Origin: an uncultured Armatimonadota bacterium
GTDB lineage: Bacteria; Armatimonadota; Armatimonadia; Armatimonadales; Armatimonadaceae
NCBI GenBank assembly: GCA_903881535.1
Contig: CAIRTT010000061.1
Location: 1-17,527 of the forward strand
Length of the DNA stretch: 17,527 nucleotides
Direction: 5' to 3'
Of the stretch, positions 1 to 5,528 are shown piece by piece. The notes under the pieces were generated by a model that was given only the letters and a program-made list of their open reading frames with translations, was not told the origin of the DNA and made no database searches. Numbering within the stretch: the first letter of the stretch is position 1; the number at the start of each line of letters is the position of its first letter. Made by a program: the position numbers and the translations under genes.

Positions 1-498
1 CGTGCATTCGCCCGACTTTCTGAAAATGGTTATACGGTCACCAGTGCGTACACGGCTGTAAAGAATCCTTCCACGAAGTTCCTCTACAGAGATCATCTGT
101 GGCAGGGAGCAGACCTCCTTGGCTTGGGCGTCTCATCCTTCTCGCACGTCGGTGGGACTCATTTCCAAAATCAACACAACATCGATCCCTACATCGAACG
201 CGTCCAATCCGGAAACCTCCCAGTCTTCCGGGCTCTTACGCCATCCGGTGAAGAAAAGCTTATCCGCGAAGCAGTACTCCAATTCAAGCTGGGATCCCTC
301 GATCTTCAGTATTTCCGCGATAAATTCGGAGTCGATCTGCGGGAGCAGTTCCCTGCAGCATTGGATTACATCCGAAGCACAGGAAACCTCACGGAGGATG
401 ACAACTTCCTTCGTCTGAATATAGAGGGTTTGCTTCAGGTAGACCGCTACGTCCACGAGTTTTTCCTGCCGCAACACCGTGACAGCCGCTATGCCTAA
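1..498 (+). CDS. HemN-like radical SAM protein, C-terminal part (5' end outside window)
   Basis: The frame is open from the first base and ends at TAA 496-498, so only about 165 C-terminal residues are visible. They match the region after the radical SAM barrel in the HemN/HemW coproporphyrinogen-oxidase-like family: a W-x-G-A-D-x-x-G-x-G stretch, then SSF where HemW proteins usually carry a G-A-x-S type sequence, then an asparagine-rich turn and 'PYIERVQSG'. A helical HemN C-terminal domain follows, with 'FRDKFGVDL'. The N-terminal CxxxCxxC [4Fe-4S] motif would lie left of the window, so radical SAM activity is inferred from family only. The downstream gene overlaps the end of this frame, so this is the first visible gene of the operon running to 4077. 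HemN-like proteins include haem enzymes, methyltransferases and cyclopropanases of natural-product pathways. The aryl-acid neighbours favour a tailoring role over haem synthesis, but this is inference. Confidence 0.8.
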   Translation, partial: RAFARLSENGYTVTSAYTAVKNPSTKFLYRDHLWQGADLLGLGVSSFSHVGGTHFQNQHNIDPYIERVQSGNLPVFRALTPSGEEKLIREAVLQFKLGSLDLQYFRDKFGVDLREQFPAALDYIRSTGNLTEDDNFLRLNIEGLLQVDRYVHEFFLPQHRDSRYA

Positions 499-1060
499 CG
501 CGAAACCGCTGGACCTTGCTGGGCCCCTGGCTGATTTACACTCCGATGCATTGTTGCTGATGCCGAATGCTGTATCAGTTCCGGGGGATGCTGTTCCGAT
601 GCCTTTTCATGAGCTGCTGGTTCATCGATCAGATATGACCAGCACGCTCAGTAGGTTCCACGGGAGTGCGATTCAGCTCCAGGTACTACAGCAAACCATC
701 GAACCATCCAACATCTTACGGGCCGTGATTCTGCGGCGATGCCGCGATAATCAGCCTGTCGAATATGGGGCTATCCGGATTTTTTTGAAACATTTTCCGG
801 ATGATGCCGCAGCGATACTGCGGGCGGGTACAACTCCGCTAGGAACTGTTTTGACGGACTTCAACATTCCTTATATTTCGAATCCACTTGGATTCTTCCG
901 AATGCATACCAGCATCGAAATTGCTAATTCGATGGAACTGGATTCCTCCGGGGATGTTGTATACGGACGTAGGAATAGGCATTTGACCCCATTTGGGGAT
1001 GTACTTGCAGACATACTTGAAATTCTCCCGCCGGCTACGTCGGCTAGAAATGTTGACTAA
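491..1060 (+). CDS. Chorismate-lyase-like protein (DUF98/UbiC-type fold)
   Basis: A protein of about 189 residues. The middle reads as the chorismate pyruvate-lyase/DUF98 pattern: 'ILRAVILRRCRDNQPVEYG' resembles the R-x-V-x-L...G-x-P-V-x-x-A strand pair, and a helix then leads to 'GTTPLGTVL', the G-x-x-PLG turn typical of UbiC and of the mycobacterial 4-hydroxybenzoate synthase family. Members remove pyruvate from chorismate to give 4-hydroxybenzoate. The arginine in 'LRAV' would be the substrate-binding one. The late acidic residue appears as Asp ('FGDVL') rather than the usual Glu, so activity is uncertain. ATG 491 overlaps the upstream stop by 8 nt, and an in-frame GTG at 479 would overlap by 20 nt. 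Neither has a clear Shine-Dalgarno sequence, which suggests translational coupling. The next gene begins within 3 nt of the stop. The family call rests on motif pattern only. Confidence 0.6.
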   Translation: MPNAKPLDLAGPLADLHSDALLLMPNAVSVPGDAVPMPFHELLVHRSDMTSTLSRFHGSAIQLQVLQQTIEPSNILRAVILRRCRDNQPVEYGAIRIFLKHFPDDAAAILRAGTTPLGTVLTDFNIPYISNPLGFFRMHTSIEIANSMELDSSGDVVYGRRNRHLTPFGDVLADILEILPPATSARNVD

Positions 1061-1063
1061 GTG

Positions 1064-2344
1064 ATGGAAAACACGCAGGCATTCGATGTAATCGTAATCG
1101 GTGGCGGACCCGCCGGCGCAACGACGGCTGCCATTCTTGCGCAGCATGGACGCAGTGTGTTGGTATTGGAGAAAGACTACTTCCCGCGGTACCACGTGGG
1201 GGAGTCCCTCATGCCATATTGTTGGTTTGTCCTTGACCGTCTGGGTGTAATCGACCAGCTCAACGAATCAGCCTTTCCAAAGAAGTACAGCGTTCAGTTT
1301 GTCTCGATGCAAGGTCGGGTCTCACAGCCGTTTTACTTCTTCGAACACTGGGATCATCCGGCAGCAGTGACTTGGCAGGTTGTCCGAAGCGATTTCGACA
1401 AAATGCTCCTTGACCGTGCTGCTGAACTCGGAGCCGAGGTCCGCTACGGCGCCCGGGCAAAAGAGTTCTGTCGCGATGATAATGGGAAAGTCATTGGCGT
1501 CCGTGTTGAAAACGACCTCGGTGAGTCCTACTACGTCTCAGCCAGTGTCACGGTAGATGCCACGGGCCGTGATGCCCTTGCTGCAAGCCGCAACCAATGG
1601 CGTATCAAAGATCCTGAGCTCGGTAAGATTGCCATTTGGACGTATTACAAAGGTGCTGAGCGCGATCCTGGCCTCGATGAAGCAGCGACCACGATTGCTT
1701 ACCTTCCCGACAAGGGTTGGTTCTGGTACATCCCACTCCCGGATGATGTCGTTGGTGTAGGTATTGTCGCGGAGAAGGACTATCTCTTCTCTGGGACACG
1801 GGATAAGGCGGAAATTCTTGCCCGTGAAGCAGCGAACAATCCGTGGATCCAACAACGTATCAGTAAGGGAACACAGTTCGGGCCTATCTGGGCAACCGGT
1901 GACTTTTCGTACCGATCAAAATATTGCGCGGATGATGGCCTTGTCCTCGTAGGGGATGCCTTCGCATTTCTCGACCCGGTCTTTTCATCCGGTGTATATC
2001 TCGCATTGAAGAGCGGTGAACTTGCTGCGGACACAATTCATGCAGCGCTTACTGCGGGCGACACATCTGCAGCTCAGTTCACGAAGTATGGTGAGCAGCT
2101 GTGTGCATCCATCGAGACGATGCGTGCCTTGGTTTATGCCTTCTATCAGAAAGACTTCTCGATGAAGGATGTCGTGACGAAGTTCCCAGAAGTCAAGGGC
2201 GACCTTGTCGATTGTCTGATTGGTGACCTAGTCCGTGACTTCTCTAACCTCTGCAATGCGGTTGGACACTTTGCAGAGCTCCCGGAACACCTGACGCATG
2301 GGCTACCGCGGGAACCGGTTGGAGCCGAAGTCGCAGCTGTATGA
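1064..2344 (+). CDS. FAD-dependent oxidoreductase, flavin-dependent halogenase-like
   Basis: About 426 residues of the geranylgeranyl-reductase/tryptophan-halogenase superfamily. The N-terminal Rossmann motif is 'VIGGGPAGATTA' (residues 11-22), followed by 'PRYHVGESLMP', which is typical of these monooxygenases. A lysine pair in 'FPKKY' (about residues 71-75) lies where phenolic halogenases carry a conserved lysine. 'GWFWYIPL' (about 218-225) fits the WxWxIP halogenase signature. 'GDAFAFLDPVFSSG' (about 297-310) gives both the second FAD motif and the FxxPxxSxG signature. The three signatures make a halogenase or a closely related aryl or polyene oxidoreductase likely, but many proteins with these motifs are untested. 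GTG 1061 immediately precedes ATG 1064 and either could initiate. The gene follows the DUF98 stop directly, and its TGA overlaps the next ATG (ATGA, 2341-2344), so it is coupled to the thioesterase gene. Confidence 0.8.
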   Translation: MENTQAFDVIVIGGGPAGATTAAILAQHGRSVLVLEKDYFPRYHVGESLMPYCWFVLDRLGVIDQLNESAFPKKYSVQFVSMQGRVSQPFYFFEHWDHPAAVTWQVVRSDFDKMLLDRAAELGAEVRYGARAKEFCRDDNGKVIGVRVENDLGESYYVSASVTVDATGRDALAASRNQWRIKDPELGKIAIWTYYKGAERDPGLDEAATTIAYLPDKGWFWYIPLPDDVVGVGIVAEKDYLFSGTRDKAEILAREAANNPWIQQRISKGTQFGPIWATGDFSYRSKYCADDGLVLVGDAFAFLDPVFSSGVYLALKSGELAADTIHAALTAGDTSAAQFTKYGEQLCASIETMRALVYAFYQKDFSMKDVVTKFPEVKGDLVDCLIGDLVRDFSNLCNAVGHFAELPEHLTHGLPREPVGAEVAAV

Positions 2345-2787
2345 CAGCACAATTCCCTGACTTGTTTGTGATGCGTCATCAGGTTGCATTTTCAGAGACC
2401 GATATGGCTGGAATCATTCACTATTCCAGCTACTTCCGGTATATGGAAGTCACTGAGCATGCATTCCTGCGCAGTCGGGGACTGACGGTTGCTGGTAAAA
2501 ACGGTATAGGCTGGCCACGTGTGGATGTTGCCTGTCAGTTCAAAGCCCCACTCCGCTTCGAAGATGAAGTCGATGTCCATCTCTCCATCGAAGAGCTCAA
2601 GGACAAGTCCATTCGGTACGCGTTTGTGTGCCGCAAAGTCGGACAAGATTCCGATGTGATTGTGGCTACGGGGCATACCGTGACTGTGTGTGTGGCGATG
2701 GACCCTGAGACTGGACAGATGAAGGGCACGACCATCCCACGCAACTTTTTGGAGCAGCTGCTCGGTCCTGAGTACGGCAAGGAATGA
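2341..2787 (+). CDS. Acyl-CoA thioesterase, 4-hydroxybenzoyl-CoA thioesterase fold
   Basis: A 148-residue single hotdog-fold protein. The N-terminal block 'FSETDMAGIIHYSSYFRYME' (residues 17-36) is the diagnostic 4HBT signature, with catalytic Asp21 followed by AGIIHY and the central-helix residues RYMEVTEH. Length and layout match the YbgC/4HBT thioesterase family (about 130-150 residues). Such enzymes hydrolyse aromatic or short acyl-CoA or acyl-carrier thioesters in the cytoplasm. The start ATG overlaps the upstream oxidoreductase stop by 4 nt, and the ligase gene begins 9 nt after this stop. Its neighbours (a DUF98 protein and an aryl-CoA ligase-like enzyme) suggest an aromatic thioester substrate or an editing role. 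The exact substrate cannot be read from the sequence. Confidence 0.85.
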   Translation: MTAQFPDLFVMRHQVAFSETDMAGIIHYSSYFRYMEVTEHAFLRSRGLTVAGKNGIGWPRVDVACQFKAPLRFEDEVDVHLSIEELKDKSIRYAFVCRKVGQDSDVIVATGHTVTVCVAMDPETGQMKGTTIPRNFLEQLLGPEYGKE

Positions 2788-2796
2788 CAAACCCGG

Positions 2797-4077
2797 ATGC
2801 TTCATGACAGGGCGTCGATTAGCCGCCACCAAGGCGATTCGCTAAGGGATTTACTCTCAATTCTGGCCGGGAGCAATTTGTTTTATGCTCCGCGCATCGC
2901 CAAGTCGTTGTCCAACATTGAAGCGGTCACAACGGAGCAGTTCTGCAGCCGCTTCCCGATGACCACGAAACAGCAGATTGTTGATGATCAGGCAGCGCAT
3001 CCGCCATTTGGGACAAACCTTACGTATCCGATGTCGGCTTACACACGCGTGTCGCAGACAAGCGGAACCAGTGGGCAAGCAATCAGATGGTTGGACACTC
3101 CGGCATCATGGAACTGGATGGTTGAATGCTGGGCAACAGTGTTCGAGCGAAGCGGTGTGACCGCCGAAGATAGGATCTTCTTTGCCTTTTCGTTCGGCCC
3201 CTTCCTCGGATTCTGGACGGGTTTCAATGCAGGTGAGCGCGTCGGAGCGCTCTGTATGCCAGGCGGTGGGATGAGCACCCTCGCCCGGATTGAAGCGATA
3301 ATAGGCAATGCCGTAACGGTGGTCTGCTGTACGCCAACGTATGCCATCCACATGGGACAGGTTGCCGCAGAAAACCATATCGACCTTGGCAAATCCAGTG
3401 TCAGGGCAATCATCGTTGCCGGTGAGCCTGGAGCCGCCGTTCCCGCAACCCGCGCTGCCATCGAAGGTTACTGGAATGGCGCAAAGGTTTGGGATCACCA
3501 TGGGATGACTGAAATCGGTCCCGTTACGTATCAGTGCCCCGAAAACGATGCTATTCTCCACGTCATCGAAGAACACTACATCGCTGAAATCATTGATCCA
3601 GACACGCGCCAGCCTGTACCGACGGGAGTCCAGGGAGAGCTGGTCCTGACGAATCTTGGCCGGCATGGGTCACCACTTCTACGCTACCGAACAGGCGACC
3701 TCGTCTGTGCCGGTCCTCAGACCACATGTACCTGCGGCACAGATGAACTGGCCCTCGTTGGCGGCATCATCGGCCGTACCGATGACATGGTCGTAATCCG
3801 GGGAATCAATATCTGGCCATCGAGTATTGAAGCCGTTCTCCGGCGCTTTCCCAGTGTCGTTGAGTTCCGGACCACCGTGGATGCCACAAAAGTCATGGCG
3901 GATATCCTCATCGATGTCGAGTTTGATACAGCCGTTACCGACACAGAATCCGAGCGTCGGATCATCGAGGATGCACTGCGTGCGACGCTAGCCCTTCGAG
4001 TTCCTGTACAAGTCGTGGCTGCCGGCAGCCTTCCCCGCTTCGAGATGAAAGCCCGCCGCTGGATTCGTTTACACTAA
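2797..4077 (+). CDS. Phenylacetate-CoA ligase-like adenylate-forming enzyme
   Basis: A 426-residue protein of the PaaK branch of the ANL superfamily. Visible motifs in order are the P-loop 'SQTSGTSGQ' (86-94), 'HHGMTEIGP' (234-242), 'LRYRTGDLV' (295-303), 'GRTDDMVVIRGINIWPS' (326-342), and a C-terminal lysine in 'LPRFEMKARRW' (Lys418), which matches the acyl-adenylate catalytic lysine. Cysteines at about 247, 304, 311 and 313 ('CTCG') resemble the zinc-binding cysteines of PaaK-type ligases. The family activates aromatic carboxylates with ATP and transfers them to CoA. Given the DUF98 neighbour, hydroxybenzoate is a reasonable guess for the substrate, and carrier-protein loading is also possible. 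ATG 2797 is the only usable start, because a TGA lies in frame just upstream. An AAGGA about 12 nt upstream is a possible but distant ribosome binding site. It is the last gene of the plus-strand operon, and no convincing terminator follows. Confidence 0.85.
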   Translation: MLHDRASISRHQGDSLRDLLSILAGSNLFYAPRIAKSLSNIEAVTTEQFCSRFPMTTKQQIVDDQAAHPPFGTNLTYPMSAYTRVSQTSGTSGQAIRWLDTPASWNWMVECWATVFERSGVTAEDRIFFAFSFGPFLGFWTGFNAGERVGALCMPGGGMSTLARIEAIIGNAVTVVCCTPTYAIHMGQVAAENHIDLGKSSVRAIIVAGEPGAAVPATRAAIEGYWNGAKVWDHHGMTEIGPVTYQCPENDAILHVIEEHYIAEIIDPDTRQPVPTGVQGELVLTNLGRHGSPLLRYRTGDLVCAGPQTTCTCGTDELALVGGIIGRTDDMVVIRGINIWPSSIEAVLRRFPSVVEFRTTVDATKVMADILIDVEFDTAVTDTESERRIIEDALRATLALRVPVQVVAAGSLPRFEMKARRWIRLH

Positions 4078-4097
4078 CTTCTCGCTCGTGATTGGAG

Positions 4098-5528
4098 TTA
4101 AGTGAGAACCCCGCGCACAACCTTAGCCGGCTCAACTCCCGTCAAACGTGCATCCAAGCCTTGGAACTTGACACTGAAGCGCTCATGGTCAATACCAAAC
4201 AAGTGCAACACCGTAGCGTGTAAGTCGTGGACAGTAACGACATCCTGGACCGAGCGGTAGCCAAGCTCATCCGTGGCACCGTAGACGGTTCCACCTTTGA
4301 TACCTCCGCCGGCCATCCAGATACTGAAGGCATTGATGTGGTGATCGCGGCCTGTACCCTGACCCATCGGTGTCCGGCCAAATTCGCCGCCCCAAACGAC
4401 CAGTGTCGAGTCCAACATCCCTCGCTGTTCAAGGTCTTCAAGGAGTGCCGCACAAGCCGCATCCGTCTCGCGGGCTGCTATCGGCATCGCGACTTCCATG
4501 TTCCGGTGATGGTCCCATGCCCGGTGGTAGACCTGAACACAGCGGACACCGCGCTCAAGCAGACGCCGCGCAAGCAGGCAGTTGCTGGCAAATGTTCCAT
4601 CTCCAGCACGCTTGACGCCGTAGCGCTGGAGCGTCTCGGGAGTCTCATCCTTCATATCGGTCAGCTCTGGGACAGAGAGCTGCATCCGAAAGGCCATTTC
4701 GTACTGCGCGATACGTGTCGCGGCTTCTGGATCCAGTGTCTGTACGGCCCGCTCTCGGTTGATCGCATTGATGGACTGAACCAACTTTTCCTCGAGGTTG
4801 CGCGGATTACCGCCGGGACTTGCAACGTAGTGAACAGCATCACCCTTTGCTTGGAACGGCACTCCTTGATAGCGGCTGGGGAGAAAGCCTGCTGACCACT
4901 GCCGCGCGGAGACGGGCTGGACGCCATCCGATGAGCCTTGCGAAGCAAGGACCACAAACCCTGGGAGGTCTCGCGATTCACTTCCAAGGCCGTACAACAG
5001 CCAGGATCCCATGCTTGGGCGGCCCTTGAGGATGGAACCTGAATTGAAGAACGCATGAGCCGGATCATGGTTGATTTGCTCCGTTACCATCGAGCGGATG
5101 ACAGCGAGCTTGTCAGCATGCCGCGCGATGTTTGGGAGCAGGCTTGAAATCTCGATACCACTCTTGCCATGCCGGGTGAATTCGGTAAATGGACCACGCG
5201 CGAGGAGAGGTGTGTTTTGTAGCTGTGCGAGCTGCTGACCGTTTGTGAATGAGCTTGGGAAGGGCTGACCGTGGAGTTTTTTCAGCTCCGGTTTCCAGTC
5301 AAACGTCTCGAGCTGGCTTGGGCCGCCTGCCATGCAGAGATGAATGATGCGTTTGATGCGCTGTGGTTTGTGAAGTACTGGCAGCGCACCTGGCATCCCG
5401 GCCCGAATGGGGGCTGGGGGAGCCGCATCGGCGAGTAGCTGACCGAAAGCAATGCTCCCGATGCTGAATGCCGAGCGCTGTAAAAATGCCCGGCGGGCGG
5501 TGGCTGTGTGGATGTTTATATCCATCAT
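4098..5528 (-). CDS. DUF1501 protein with Tat signal (sulfatase-like fold)
   Basis: About 476 residues. The N-terminus has a twin-arginine signal 'TARRAFLQRSAF' (RR at 12-13) followed by a hydrophobic stretch and an alanine-rich cleavage region, so export by Tat is predicted. The body shows DUF1501 hallmarks: 'HLCMAGGPSQLETFDWKP' early, 'HDPAHAFFNSGS', 'VQVYHRAWDHH', then 'VVWGGEFGRTP' and 'GRDHH' near the C-terminus, the alkaline-phosphatase/sulfatase-like metal-site regions of the family. The biochemical role of DUF1501 is not established. It commonly pairs with PSCyt1/DUF1549/DUF1553 genes, as here. ATG 5528 overlaps the upstream TGA (TGATG), with GAGG 5 nt before it. A TTG at 5531 and an ATG at 5525 are alternatives, and the TTG lies too close to the GAGG to be preferred. 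It converges on the ligase gene with only a 20-nt gap. Confidence 0.9.
   Translation of the reverse strand: MMDINIHTATARRAFLQRSAFSIGSIAFGQLLADAAPPAPIRAGMPGALPVLHKPQRIKRIIHLCMAGGPSQLETFDWKPELKKLHGQPFPSSFTNGQQLAQLQNTPLLARGPFTEFTRHGKSGIEISSLLPNIARHADKLAVIRSMVTEQINHDPAHAFFNSGSILKGRPSMGSWLLYGLGSESRDLPGFVVLASQGSSDGVQPVSARQWSAGFLPSRYQGVPFQAKGDAVHYVASPGGNPRNLEEKLVQSINAINRERAVQTLDPEAATRIAQYEMAFRMQLSVPELTDMKDETPETLQRYGVKRAGDGTFASNCLLARRLLERGVRCVQVYHRAWDHHRNMEVAMPIAARETDAACAALLEDLEQRGMLDSTLVVWGGEFGRTPMGQGTGRDHHINAFSIWMAGGGIKGGTVYGATDELGYRSVQDVVTVHDLHATVLHLFGIDHERFSVKFQGLDARLTGVEPAKVVRGVLT

Noticed and set aside
2392..2832. 146-codon minus-strand open frame across the thioesterase gene
   Set aside because: It is the antisense shadow of a gene with a clear 4HBT signature.
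4079..4108. Inverted repeat TTCTCGCT/AGTGAGAA between the ligase and DUF1501 genes as a bidirectional terminator
   Set aside because: It has a G-T pair and a 14-nt loop, no T run follows on either strand, and it enters the DUF1501 coding end.
4227..4895. 222-codon plus-strand open frame
   Set aside because: It is fully antisense to the DUF1501 gene, whose Tat signal and family motifs are clear, and its translation has no recognisable domain.
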